Origin: Bacillus sp. FJAT-29814
Lineage (GTDB): Bacteria > Bacillota > Bacilli > Bacillales > Cytobacillaceae
Assembly (NCBI RefSeq): GCF_001510715.1
Contig: NZ_LMTJ01000002.1
Coordinates: 124,001-188,000, forward strand
Length of the DNA stretch: 64,000 bases
Direction: 5' to 3'
The translations under genes were made by a program, and so were the position numbers. A model generated the notes under the pieces. The model had not been told where the DNA came from and made no database searches. It saw only the letters and a program-made list of their open reading frames with translations. Position 1 is the stretch's first letter; every line of letters starts with the position of its first letter. This document shows positions 8,067 through 16,071 of this stretch, piece by piece.

Positions 8067-9248
8067 TTATAGAATAATGCTAACGATTACACCTGAAAGG
8101 ATGCTAACAAGCGTTGCGCCATATAACAGTTTTAACCCGAAGCGAGCGACCACATTTCCCTGCTGCTCATTCAGACTTTTGACCGCTCCGGTAATTATGC
8201 CGATTGATGAGAAGTTGGCGAAGGATACCAAGAATACGGAAAGAATTCCGAGTGTGCGTTCACTGAAGTGATACTTACCTCCGGATAAATCCAGCATCGC
8301 GACAAATTCATTGGTCACCAGCTTCGTTGCCATAATCCCCCCGGCATTCACCGCTTCCTTTAAAGGAATTCCCATAATAAAGGCGAAGGGTGCAAACAAA
8401 TACCCTAATATCTGCTGGAAAGGAATGCTAAACAATAATTCGAACACGTGATTGATTCCTGCCATTAAAGCAATAAACCCAATCAACATAGCCCCTACTA
8501 TAACTGCTACCTTAAAACCATCAAGGATATACTCACCCAGCATTTCAAAAAAGGACTGTTTTTCCAAATTCTGAATTTCCAAAATATCCTCACTTGGTTT
8601 TACCTCGTATGGATTAATGATTGAAGCGATGATGAAACCGCCGAATAAATTTAAAACCAAAGCAGTGACGACATATTTCGGGTCGATCATCGTCATATAA
8701 GCCCCAACAATCGACATCGAAACAGTCGACATCGCTGAAGCACAAAGCGTATACATACGCTGCTTTGAAATGAGGCCCAGTTGTTTTTTTAACGTGATGA
8801 ATACCTCTGATTGCCCGACCATCAACGAAGCCACCGCGTTATACGATTCAAGTTTTCCCATGCCATTGACTTTACTTAATAGCAATCCGATTCCCTTCAT
8901 AATAAACGGCAGGATTTTTAAATATTGAAGAATTCCAATTAATACTGAAATGAACACGATTGGCAGGAGCACAGTTAAGAAGAATGGCGCCTCTCCCTCA
9001 TTCGCCATGCCGCCAAACACAAAGGAAACCCCTTCATTTGCATATTCGAGAAGTTTGTTGAAGATCGTGGAAATCCCTCGGATAATGCTTAAGCCAAATT
9101 CAGTATTCAAAAGCAGCACTGATAAAATAATTTGAATGACAATCATCATAATGATTGGTTTGACTTTTACTTCTTTTCGATTGGAGCTGGCCAACCAGGC
9201 CAAAAGCAGAACAATCAAAATACCTAAAATTGAAACAATATAGCGCAT
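8067..9248 (-). CDS. Concentrative nucleoside transporter (NupC/CNT family)
   Basis: 393-aa polytopic protein that should import nucleosides with a cation gradient. The order is N-terminal helices, a gating (nucleoside recognition) region and the family hallmark [26 protein letters not shown] split across residues ~130-155, followed by the C-terminal half with [24 protein letters not shown]. Length matches the Bacillus NupC/YutK/YxjA group (~390-400 aa). GGAGGG precedes the ATG. It appears monocistronic. Purine or pyrimidine preference cannot be decided here. Confidence 0.85.
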   Translation of the reverse strand: MRYIVSILGILIVLLLAWLASSNRKEVKVKPIIMMIVIQIILSVLLLNTEFGLSIIRGISTIFNKLLEYANEGVSFVFGGMANEGEAPFFLTVLLPIVFISVLIGILQYLKILPFIMKGIGLLLSKVNGMGKLESYNAVASLMVGQSEVFITLKKQLGLISKQRMYTLCASAMSTVSMSIVGAYMTMIDPKYVVTALVLNLFGGFIIASIINPYEVKPSEDILEIQNLEKQSFFEMLGEYILDGFKVAVIVGAMLIGFIALMAGINHVFELLFSIPFQQILGYLFAPFAFIMGIPLKEAVNAGGIMATKLVTNEFVAMLDLSGGKYHFSERTLGILSVFLVSFANFSSIGIITGAVKSLNEQQGNVVARFGLKLLYGATLVSILSGVIVSIIL

Positions 9249-9277
9249 TTTTACCCTCCTGATGCATTAAAACATGA

Positions 9278-9291
9278 TGTACACGCTTTTA
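9278..9291. promoter_or_regulatory. Possible cre (CcpA) site
   Basis: TGTACACGCTTTTA matches 12 of 14 positions of the cre consensus TGWAARCGYTWNCW. It lies 30 bases upstream of the nucleoside transporter start, a location compatible with carbon catabolite control. Two mismatches make it tentative. Confidence 0.3.
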
Positions 9292-9459
9292 ATCTTGTTA
9301 CAGCTGTATGGGAACCTTACACATTTTAAATTGCTTCGTATATTTTGTCCAACATTTATAAAAAAACAACCAGGCATTTTTGACTCTGGGACCTAAATGG
9401 ATTCGATTTAAATGTATAAAAAACGTTTATCAGTAATATCTAATCAGAAGAGGAAGTAT

Positions 9460-9561
9460 TTGAAACATGCTAAGGAGCGTTTGATACTGGGGGGTGCGAT
9501 GTGGCTGTTTGGCATAGTTGGCTTTAGTGTATTTAATTCACGCCGCCATGATTTTTGCTAA
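9460..9561 (+). CDS. Possible 33-aa membrane peptide
   Basis: TTG start with AGAGGAAG just upstream; the product begins MKHAKERLILGGAMW, then a short hydrophobic stretch (WLFGIVGFSVF) and a basic tail SRRHDFC. It occupies an otherwise empty 435-base gap (9249-9683). The ribosome site is close to the start and there is no homologue I know, so this is only a candidate. Confidence 0.25.
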   Translation: MKHAKERLILGGAMWLFGIVGFSVFNSRRHDFC

Positions 9562-9607
9562 GAACATGAAAGGAGAAAAAAGTTCGTTTTGAATAAGTTC
9601 ACCTTGG

Positions 9608-9638
9608 GGACATGGGTTGTCAAACTGATCCCATGTCC
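9608..9638. terminator. Hairpin without T-run
   Basis: GGACATGGG and CCCATGTCC form a perfect 9-bp stem with a 13-base loop, about 45 bases downstream of the - strand gene ending at 9684. No T-run follows on either strand, so it is a weak terminator or an RNA structure. Confidence 0.35.
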
Positions 9639-9683
9639 GTAAGAAAGGAATCACCACAAGAAAGAAAAATCGAACATTACATG

Positions 9684-9929
9684 TTATCCAATAATCCTAC
9701 TTAACTCTTTCGCTATGACCATTCTCCCCTGCTTATTCAGGCATTTAATTGACATGCCTCTTCTTCTGGCTGAATTTTCAATTAACCGTAACTCTTGGTA
9801 CATCGACTTAGACAGTATTCCTTTTTCAATATTTCTCTGTAATTGATAATAAAATCCCGCTAACATCTCTTCAGGAAGGCAATCGTAAAGAGATGTTCTA
9901 TCCATGAAATGAATTTGCTTATCCTTCAA
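9684..9929 (-). CDS. Small Sda-like protein
   Basis: 81-aa protein. I place the start at the TTG at 9929, with GGAGG eight bases upstream; the ATG at 9944 overlaps that site. The core (SLYDCLPEEMLAGFYYQL, a spacer, then IENSARRRGM) resembles the helical hairpin of Sda, the small inhibitor of sporulation kinases, where LSDELL...Y...EI.RR is typical. Here the spacer is longer and a 20-residue basic tail follows, so the match is weak. It lies 22-40 bases downstream of the 518-aa gene on the same strand and is probably co-transcribed. Function not established. Confidence 0.45.
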   Translation of the reverse strand: MKDKQIHFMDRTSLYDCLPEEMLAGFYYQLQRNIEKGILSKSMYQELRLIENSARRRGMSIKCLNKQGRMVIAKELSRIIG

Positions 9930-9966
9930 ATGAATAACCTCCATTAATCACAAACCGGCCATTACC

Positions 9967-11523
9967 TCATGTTAGCCAATTATAAATTTCCACTATAGTT
10001 TTCTCCGGATTGCCATTCCCATTTATATAATACAGAGATGTGTTGCTGTTGCTCAGTTCCTTAATAATTTTTTTATAAAATGAATGAGCAAATACAGAAG
10101 TATTGATAAATACCGCATCCACACGTTTAGTTTTTGATATATCTCGATTAATCTCATCTACCTCGATAAACTCAATGGTAGGCAGATGCTCAATTAATTT
10201 TTGCTGCCAAGTTGTTGAACCGCCAAATATAATAATTCTCTTATTTTCAATAAATTCAGTCATGACGTTCAGTGGCGGCGTTTTTTCTGAGTCCATCTGT
10301 TCTTCACGGTAGGCGAAATTTCTGAGAGCATGAACCTCATTGGTGTAGTCTTCTATGCTCTGAATTTGCTGATCCAATTGACGAATTTTCGCCTGCGCCT
10401 CCCAGAGCTCACTCGTCAATCCAGCAATCTCCTGTTGCTGCTTCTTAACAGTGCGTTCCCACTCTTGCCTCTTCCGTATTAGCTTGGATTCCTGTTCATT
10501 GATTTCTGTTTCTCTTGATTTCATTTCAAGATAGTAATCAAATTTCGAGTGATCCAAATAAAGTTTTTTTGTATCATGATAAAGCGAACCAAGGCATTTA
10601 AGATACAGGCACGTGATAAAAAACAAATCCTGGTCTTCTTCCGTAATGTGATTATATTTTTGGGCATAAAGAATTTCTAAAAAGACCGTATCCAGATCGT
10701 GTTTTGTCAAAGGAATCTGTTCAGTTGCATCCAACTCATGAATGTTCAGCGTTTTGAACCAACCGCCGATGGCTCCAATATATTTTGCCGGTTTATCTTG
10801 AAATACCCTTTGCTCTGCCTGAACGGAAGAACAATCGGGATCAGTTTCATAGATTCTTTTTAAGGTGTCACTTATCAGATACTCCAACAATTCCCCTAAC
10901 GAAGTAAATCGGGGATTTTTCGGTATGTTGTATTTTTTATATAGACGAGAAATCTCCTCTTTATGTTTCACCATCATATCCTTGGAAAAAATAACTTTTT
11001 GCATGTTAATTTCATTTAAAGTTGTACCCAATACCGATTGAAAGGATTTCCAGGCCACATTCTCTGTATTAAACGGTCGTTTTTCCCGAACACACAGATA
11101 CCAAAGCACGATATTTTGGTATACCAGCTCAACTTCTTTAACAGTCTCACTTTTTTTTCTTCTGGAAAATGTCCGCATAAAATGGTCAAAATCAATGTAA
11201 GTATGCTGCTTTAAGTATTGATAAACGAACTTGTATCCCTTTTTAATAAGTGATTGAATTTTGGAAAAATCATTGGTTTGTTCCGACAAGGCTACAATCC
11301 CTGCCACTTGTCTAATTTTTTCCTCATTTTGCGTGGAATACATGGAAAACAGAGGATTTCCCTTTAAACCACTGCTTGTGTATGCCTCATAATATTCCCA
11401 TTCATTCTTTCGGTACAACGCTTCAATATATGGGTGCAAATACGAATTTCCACCTAATGCAATGATGAAAAATTGTTTTAACATAATCGATTCCTGCGGA
11501 AGATTCTCTATTTGATACGCCAT
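9967..11523 (-). CDS. Coiled-coil protein with DUF2325-like C-terminal domain
   Basis: 518-aa soluble protein I cannot name. Residues 1-340 are mainly helical. Residues ~345-400 form a coiled coil (KQQQEIAGLTSELWEAQAK). Residues ~428-518 look like a Rossmann-type domain: IIIFGGSTTWQQKL, then VDAVFINTSVFAHSFYKKI and SLYYINGNG, the strand and loop order of DUF2325. The Cys/His motifs of many DUF2325 proteins are absent. GAGGT precedes the ATG by seven bases. It heads a two-gene operon with the Sda-like gene. The upstream region has CTTAACAAAA repeats. A sensing or scaffolding role is guesswork. Confidence 0.5.
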   Translation of the reverse strand: MAYQIENLPQESIMLKQFFIIALGGNSYLHPYIEALYRKNEWEYYEAYTSSGLKGNPLFSMYSTQNEEKIRQVAGIVALSEQTNDFSKIQSLIKKGYKFVYQYLKQHTYIDFDHFMRTFSRRKKSETVKEVELVYQNIVLWYLCVREKRPFNTENVAWKSFQSVLGTTLNEINMQKVIFSKDMMVKHKEEISRLYKKYNIPKNPRFTSLGELLEYLISDTLKRIYETDPDCSSVQAEQRVFQDKPAKYIGAIGGWFKTLNIHELDATEQIPLTKHDLDTVFLEILYAQKYNHITEEDQDLFFITCLYLKCLGSLYHDTKKLYLDHSKFDYYLEMKSRETEINEQESKLIRKRQEWERTVKKQQQEIAGLTSELWEAQAKIRQLDQQIQSIEDYTNEVHALRNFAYREEQMDSEKTPPLNVMTEFIENKRIIIFGGSTTWQQKLIEHLPTIEFIEVDEINRDISKTKRVDAVFINTSVFAHSFYKKIIKELSNSNTSLYYINGNGNPEKTIVEIYNWLT

Positions 11524-11586
11524 TGCTATTTACCTCATTTTATGGAGATATTTATTTAAACCAGATAAGATTATTTCACCATGTTT

Positions 11587-11732
11587 AACTATGTTAAGTA
11601 AATAATACCACAACACTGTTCACAAAACCTTAACAAAACTTAACAAAACCAAACAAAACCCAACGAATTTAAGGGTGGTTCACTGCTTCCGTTCAAAGAA
11701 GGTTCATAATAAAGAATAAACAACTATGTTAA
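11587..11732. repeat. Repeats upstream of the 518-aa gene
   Basis: AACTATGTTAA occurs at 11587-11597 and again at 11722-11732. Between them, CTTAACAAAA is repeated at 11629 and 11639 with a degenerate third unit CCAAACAAAA at 11649, an exact 10-base period. The region lies between the divergent 518-aa gene and the 52-aa membrane gene, so these could be protein binding sites. No regulator is suggested by the sequence. Confidence 0.4.
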
Positions 11733-11777
11733 AATTTAGTTAATAGGTCTGGAAATGACGGGAATGGGGATGAGAAA

Positions 11778-11936
11778 TTGAAAAATGGATGGAATACCCT
11801 CTATTTGTTCGTGCTTGGCATTATCGCGGTCTACACAGGGGAACTCGTTACGTTTATTATGTTAGGGATTATTTTAATCAGCCTAAATAATATTAATTCA
11901 ACTTTGAAGGAAATTTTAAAAGCTACCAAAAAATGA
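11778..11936 (+). CDS. Small membrane protein, 52 aa
   Basis: TTG start with a G-rich stretch (GGAATGGGGATGAG) just upstream. The product has one long or two short hydrophobic segments (LYLFVLGIIAVY and FIMLGIILISL) and a C-terminal lysine-rich tail. Its stop codon overlaps the first base pairs of a clear terminator, which supports it as a real transcribed gene. Function unknown. Confidence 0.55.
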   Translation: MKNGWNTLYLFVLGIIAVYTGELVTFIMLGIILISLNNINSTLKEILKATKK

Positions 11937-11966
11937 AGCAAGGGATGATCTCTTGCTTCATTTTTT
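11935..11966 (+). terminator. Terminator of the 52-aa gene
   Basis: GAAGCAAG and CTTGCTTC form an 8-bp stem with a nine-base loop followed by ATTTTTT. It is a member of the GAAGCAGG hairpin group. Confidence 0.75.
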
Positions 11967-12082
11967 ATCTCAGTAAACGATGAAAATAACATCCCATGCA
12001 CACTACAGGATAATATTGGAATTATATGAAGTTTTAATACTATAATAAAGATGTATTCATTATTTGGACAAGGGGGATAAGG

Positions 12083-12829
12083 ATGGCGACAATCGATTTG
12101 CAGAAAAAGACTGTAAAAATCGTCTTAGAAAAAAAGAATCTCGTGAAAGTAACCGCTCGGGTTGGCCTGGTTCTTGATATCACGGGTTCCATGAGAAACC
12201 TGTATAAAAATGGAACAGTCCAAAGAGTTGTCGAGAGAATATTGGCAATGGCCGCCCAGTTTGATGATGATGGCGTTTTGGATGTGTGGGTGTATGACAA
12301 TGAATTTTCCAGATTAAAGCCAGTAACCGAAAGGGATTTTGAAGGCTATGTGAATCGAATTATTCTAGAGGATGATTTAGTACATAAATTTGGAAGGAAT
12401 GATGAGCCGCCTGTCATGAAAGACGTATTGAAAAAGTATCTAGAAGAAGACCCTTCGCAAGATCCGGCTTATATTGTATTTATTAATGATGGCGGCTGCA
12501 AGAAATCGATTAAACCACTAATTGAAAGCTCCGCTAAGTATCCGATCTTTTGGCAGTTTGTCGGCATTGGGAACGGGAATTTTGATTTCTTAAGAACACT
12601 AGATACGATGGAAGGTAGAGTAGTGGATAACGCGAATTTCTTCCATATTGACGACATCGATCAAATTTCAGATGACAAGCTTTACGATGCATTGTTATCT
12701 GAATTCCCGGGCTGGCTAAAGGAAGCAAGGGAAAAAGGGATTCTGAAAGTGGCAGAACCAAAGCCGCCAACAAACCCCTCACCTGTTGAGAAAAAACAAG
12801 GATTTTGGAATAGAGTTTTGGGGCGATAA
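12083..12829 (+). CDS. TerF-like vWA domain protein
   Basis: 248-aa soluble protein. An N-terminal ~25 residues (MATIDLQKKTVKIVLEKKNL) precede a von Willebrand A domain with the metal-site motif DITGSM (residues ~33-38), a threonine/serine-containing stretch and FINDGGCKKS near residue 135. This matches the vWA module of TerF/TerY-type tellurium resistance proteins, which bind metal and partner proteins. No other ter genes are nearby; it stands alone with its own terminator. Partner and role unknown. Confidence 0.65.
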   Translation: MATIDLQKKTVKIVLEKKNLVKVTARVGLVLDITGSMRNLYKNGTVQRVVERILAMAAQFDDDGVLDVWVYDNEFSRLKPVTERDFEGYVNRIILEDDLVHKFGRNDEPPVMKDVLKKYLEEDPSQDPAYIVFINDGGCKKSIKPLIESSAKYPIFWQFVGIGNGNFDFLRTLDTMEGRVVDNANFFHIDDIDQISDDKLYDALLSEFPGWLKEAREKGILKVAEPKPPTNPSPVEKKQGFWNRVLGR

Positions 12830-12851
12830 AAACCCCTGCTAGCAATAATTA

Positions 12852-12873
12852 GGAACACCTATTTGGGTGTTCC
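12852..12873. terminator. Bidirectional terminator
   Basis: GGAACACC and GGTGTTCC form an 8-bp stem with a six-base loop, followed by TTTT on the + strand. It lies between the vWA gene (+) and the sensor kinase gene (-). Confidence 0.65.
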
Positions 12874-12889
12874 TTTTCAATCCTACAGT

Positions 12890-14269
12890 CTATCCAATCG
12901 GCAACTCCACAATAATAGTTGTCCCTTCATTTTCCTTACTCCTTACATGAATATGGCCTTCATGCAGGTCAATGATGGTCTTGACGATTGATAACCCAAG
13001 CCCAGTACCCTCTATTGTTCGAGTGCGTGCCATGTCTGCCCGGTAAAACCGTTCAAATACCCTTTCAACATCCGCCTCTTTCATACCGATTCCGGTATCA
13101 ACAAAGGCGACGTAAATGGATGCACTTCTTTCTTTCAAGGTAATCTCGATACTGCCATTCGGTTTATTATATTTAATCGCATTTGATAACAAATTATCCC
13201 AAACAGTATTCAGCAACGATGGATCGCCAATCATCTCTATTTCTGGCAACGAGTAGCTAAGCATGATTCCTTTTTCACTAATGGACCATTGGTGATTCCG
13301 CACCAATTCCTTAATTTGCGCACCGACATTAAATCGCTTTTTCTTCAGGATATCTTCATTTCGGTCCAACGAGGCGAGCAGTAGCAATTGTTTGGTTAAC
13401 GTGGACAGCCGGCGGATTTCACCGTTAATAATACCAACGTACTGGGACCGTTCCTCTTTCGTGGCTGAATCCTTATCCAACAAGTTGGTATACCCTTTAA
13501 TGTTCGAAAGCGGTGACTGGATATCATGCGAAATATTTGAAATAAAGTCCTTCCTCATGTCTTCCACTTGTTCCAATTGTCGCGCCATCTTCATAAAACT
13601 GTGGGAAAGCTCTCCCAACTCATCGTGGCGAGTGCTATCCAGTTTGACCCTAAAGTTGCCATTTTCCAGCGACTTTGTTGCTATCGTCAGGTCCGATATA
13701 GGTTTGACCAAATATCTTGTATTAATGATGACCATTACCATCGTCAACACAAACGCGATGAGGATAATCCAGCCAAATAAAACATGCATCTCGTTAAAAA
13801 GGAATTTGATATCAGGCCGGACAAAGAGCGCAAATTGCTTGTCATTATGCCGCAACGGTACCCCAATGGTATTTTTTAGTTCATTAGCAAAAAACCCCGT
13901 AACAAAGGTTTCCTGTGGATAATGAAGAATACCATGAAAAATTTGGCCATTTAAAACGGTCTGGATTGTTGCCGCGGAAAGACTCTTATCCCTAAAGTCT
14001 TCTCCAAAATAAGTTCTCGTACCTTGATCGTCCACCAAACAAATTTGATAACCCACCGCCGCAATACTAGCCAAATATTCTTTCAGGTTGATGTTTTCAT
14101 GGTTTTCGGCAAATGTTACTATATCCAGAGCCACATTTGTGTTTTTCTCATCGTTATAGGGTTTTAATTTTTGCTGATAATACGTATTGGAAATCAAAAA
14201 TGCAAGAATAAAGCTGAAGAACATCATGCCACTTGTGATGACGATAAATTTCACATAAAGTGTTTTCAT
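12890..14269 (-). CDS. hssS: HssS-like haem-responsive sensor histidine kinase
   Basis: 459-aa membrane kinase: one helix (~8-30), an external sensor domain, a second helix (~165-185), HAMP, a dimerisation domain with phosphorylated His248 (FISNISHDIQSP) and an ATPase domain with N, G1 and G2 boxes (NAIKYN, DTGIGM, GTGLGLSIV). The external domain has TYFGEDFRDKSLS, VLNGQIFHGI, FVTGFF and ALFVRPDI, which closely parallel staphylococcal HssS as I recall it. It overlaps the regulator gene by four bases. In S. aureus HssS detects haem stress and activates HssR. Assignment rests on remembered sequence plus operon context. Confidence 0.75.
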   Translation of the reverse strand: MKTLYVKFIVITSGMMFFSFILAFLISNTYYQQKLKPYNDEKNTNVALDIVTFAENHENINLKEYLASIAAVGYQICLVDDQGTRTYFGEDFRDKSLSAATIQTVLNGQIFHGILHYPQETFVTGFFANELKNTIGVPLRHNDKQFALFVRPDIKFLFNEMHVLFGWIILIAFVLTMVMVIINTRYLVKPISDLTIATKSLENGNFRVKLDSTRHDELGELSHSFMKMARQLEQVEDMRKDFISNISHDIQSPLSNIKGYTNLLDKDSATKEERSQYVGIINGEIRRLSTLTKQLLLLASLDRNEDILKKKRFNVGAQIKELVRNHQWSISEKGIMLSYSLPEIEMIGDPSLLNTVWDNLLSNAIKYNKPNGSIEITLKERSASIYVAFVDTGIGMKEADVERVFERFYRADMARTRTIEGTGLGLSIVKTIIDLHEGHIHVRSKENEGTTIIVELPIG

Positions 14270-14946
14270 CCCCGTTGGACCTCCAAAAAGTATCCAACCC
14301 CGCGGACTGTCTTGATCTTAAAATCATCAGTTAACTTGGCAAAACGCTCCCGTAATCTTTTGATATGCACATCGACTGTTCGTACGTCCCCTTCATAATC
14401 CAATCCCCAAATTTGTTCAATCAAGTCCTCTCTAGAAAACACTTGCTTCGGGTTGGAAGCCAAATAATATAGAAGTTCAAACTCTTTTAATGGTAGAAGT
14501 AAGGTTTTGTTTCCGATTTGAACTTCATAGCTCTTTTTATTGATGGTTATGCCGCCAATCTTCAGCAACGAATCCTCATTTTGCTGGTCGTATCTGCGCA
14601 GCATTGCTTTGATGCGAAAACTGAGTTCCTTTGGTTCAAATGGCTTGACCAAATAATCATCCGTTCCGGCCAGAAAGCCTCGTTCCTTATCCTCGATTTG
14701 GCTTTTTGCTGTCAAGAGAATCACAGGAATGTCATACCGTTTGCGAATCTCTTTTGTCAGCTCATAGCCATCCATGAATGGCATCATTACATCCACTACA
14801 GCTAAATCACAAGCTTCCTTTTTTAAAACTTCCAGCGCCTCGATGCCGTTTTTTGCTTGCGATACGTGATAGCCCTCTTCAAACAAGTGAATTTCTACAA
14901 ACCTAATTATATTAATATCATCGTCAACAATTAAAATATTTTTCAT
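14266..14946 (-). CDS. hssR: HssR-like response regulator
   Basis: 226-aa OmpR-family regulator. The receiver domain has the acidic pocket DDD (8-10), phospho-acceptor Asp52 (VVDVMMPFMDG) and Lys near 101. The winged-helix DNA-binding domain covers ~128-224 (WGLDYEGDVRTVDVHIKRLRERF). GTDDYLVKPFEPKELSFRI and the WG-DYEGD segment match HssR well. It is co-transcribed with the kinase and, probably, with the upstream efflux genes. A direct-repeat site matching the known HssR box stands in front of the permease gene at 17150-17169. Confidence 0.75.
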   Translation of the reverse strand: MKNILIVDDDINIIRFVEIHLFEEGYHVSQAKNGIEALEVLKKEACDLAVVDVMMPFMDGYELTKEIRKRYDIPVILLTAKSQIEDKERGFLAGTDDYLVKPFEPKELSFRIKAMLRRYDQQNEDSLLKIGGITINKKSYEVQIGNKTLLLPLKEFELLYYLASNPKQVFSREDLIEQIWGLDYEGDVRTVDVHIKRLRERFAKLTDDFKIKTVRGVGYFLEVQRG

Positions 14947-14973
14947 GTCTGAACCCCTACTTTAGTATACCGT

Positions 14974-15363
14974 TTATTTTTTCTCTCTATAAAACAATGT
15001 GAGAAGGAAAAAGGCAATGAAGCTTGCAAGCAGCGCAACGCCGCCGCCAATATAGCAGATTAACGTAATCGCTTCTGGCAGTTCAAAAGGTTTCACCATG
15101 TATAACCACATGCCTACTGTTAAACCAACAGAACCAATTATTGCGCTCCAGACATGCACTTTTGTCACAATGCCTTCCGCTGTTGGAAAAACCTTATAAT
15201 ACACAGCCCATGCAAATAGGCTTAACCAACCAACGACCAGAATATGAGCATGAACAGGACGGAATGCATAAGAGCCAGAGCCGGCCATATGTGCCCCTAG
15301 TATGGCTCCTACCACGCCAAACATTCCTGCAAATCGTAGTAATAATACACTATTTTTATTCAT
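14974..15363 (-). CDS. Four-helix membrane protein with His motif, in haem operon
   Basis: 129-aa membrane protein with four helices. Between helices 1 and 2 lies RPVHAHILVVGWLSLFAWAVYYKVFP, split here as RPVHAHILVVGW then LSLFAWAVYYKVFP; a further KVHVW stands before helix 3. The HAH..GW pattern resembles the histidine-bearing helix of small haem-copper oxidase subunit I-like proteins. It sits between the HrtA-like and HssR-like genes, a place not occupied in the staphylococcal locus. Haem binding or delivery is a reasonable inference from the histidines and context, not demonstrated. Confidence 0.6.
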   Translation of the reverse strand: MNKNSVLLLRFAGMFGVVGAILGAHMAGSGSYAFRPVHAHILVVGWLSLFAWAVYYKVFPTAEGIVTKVHVWSAIIGSVGLTVGMWLYMVKPFELPEAITLICYIGGGVALLASFIAFFLLTLFYREKK

Positions 15364-15389
15364 AACCTTTCTCTCCCTCTTTTATTTTT

Positions 15390-16070
15390 TTAGTTCGGTA
15401 AAACATGTCCGTCACTCATTTTAATAATGTGATCCACATAGGTCAGCATCTCTTCGTCATGTGTCACAATTAACGCCGCAATGTTCAACGTTTTCGTTAC
15501 CTCACGGATGAGCTGCATAATATCCTTGGATCTATTTGAATCCAGACTGGCGGTGGGTTCATCAGCGAATAGAAGCTTTGGTTTATGAATCAAGGCGCGG
15601 GCAATCGCGACTCGTTGCTTCTCCCCGCCTGATAAGGACGAAGGATACGCCGTTTTCCGGTGCTCCATCCCAACTAACTTTAGCATTCTGTCAATTTCTT
15701 TTCGTTGTTCACGTTTGGCCATTTTCGCTTCAGCCACATCCAACATGAGCTGAAGCTGTTCTTCCACGGTAAGAAAAGGGACCAGGTGGGCAAATTGAAA
15801 CACAAACCCAAATTGGCTGGCACGAATTTTTCGGACTTGCTCTGAACTCATAGACGTCAGATTTTCCCCTGCAAAATTTACTCTCCCTTCTGATGGCGTT
15901 TGCAAACCCGCCGCAATCGTCAGCAGGGTGCTTTTCCCTGAGCCCGATGCCCCGACCAATGCGTTAACCTCCCCTTCCTTAAGCGAGAGGTTTACTCCTT
16001 TAAGGATTTCTTCCTCTATTTCACCATTAGTAAAGGTTTTTCTCACTTCATCTACTGTAAATAGTTGCAT
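15390..16070 (-). CDS. hrtA: HrtA-like haem efflux ABC transporter ATPase
   Basis: 226-aa ABC ATPase. Start ATG at 16070, one base after the permease stop codon; the ORF extends further but overlaps the permease. Walker A is GASGSGKST (~40-48), signature LSGGEKQRV, Walker B LLFADEP, and a switch histidine in VTHDEE. FQFAHLVPFLTVEEQL resembles HrtA of S. aureus within the wider MacB/LolD class. Tight coupling to the HrtB-like permease upstream and the Hss-type system downstream supports haem export; a different toxic substrate cannot be excluded. Confidence 0.75.
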   Translation of the reverse strand: MQLFTVDEVRKTFTNGEIEEEILKGVNLSLKEGEVNALVGASGSGKSTLLTIAAGLQTPSEGRVNFAGENLTSMSSEQVRKIRASQFGFVFQFAHLVPFLTVEEQLQLMLDVAEAKMAKREQRKEIDRMLKLVGMEHRKTAYPSSLSGGEKQRVAIARALIHKPKLLFADEPTASLDSNRSKDIMQLIREVTKTLNIAALIVTHDEEMLTYVDHIIKMSDGHVLPN

Positions 16071-16071
16071 T

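Noticed and set aside
13392-13922. 176-codon open frame inside the sensor kinase region, opposite strand
   Set aside because: Antisense to a clear histidine kinase with all motifs in frame; no promoter or ribosome site.
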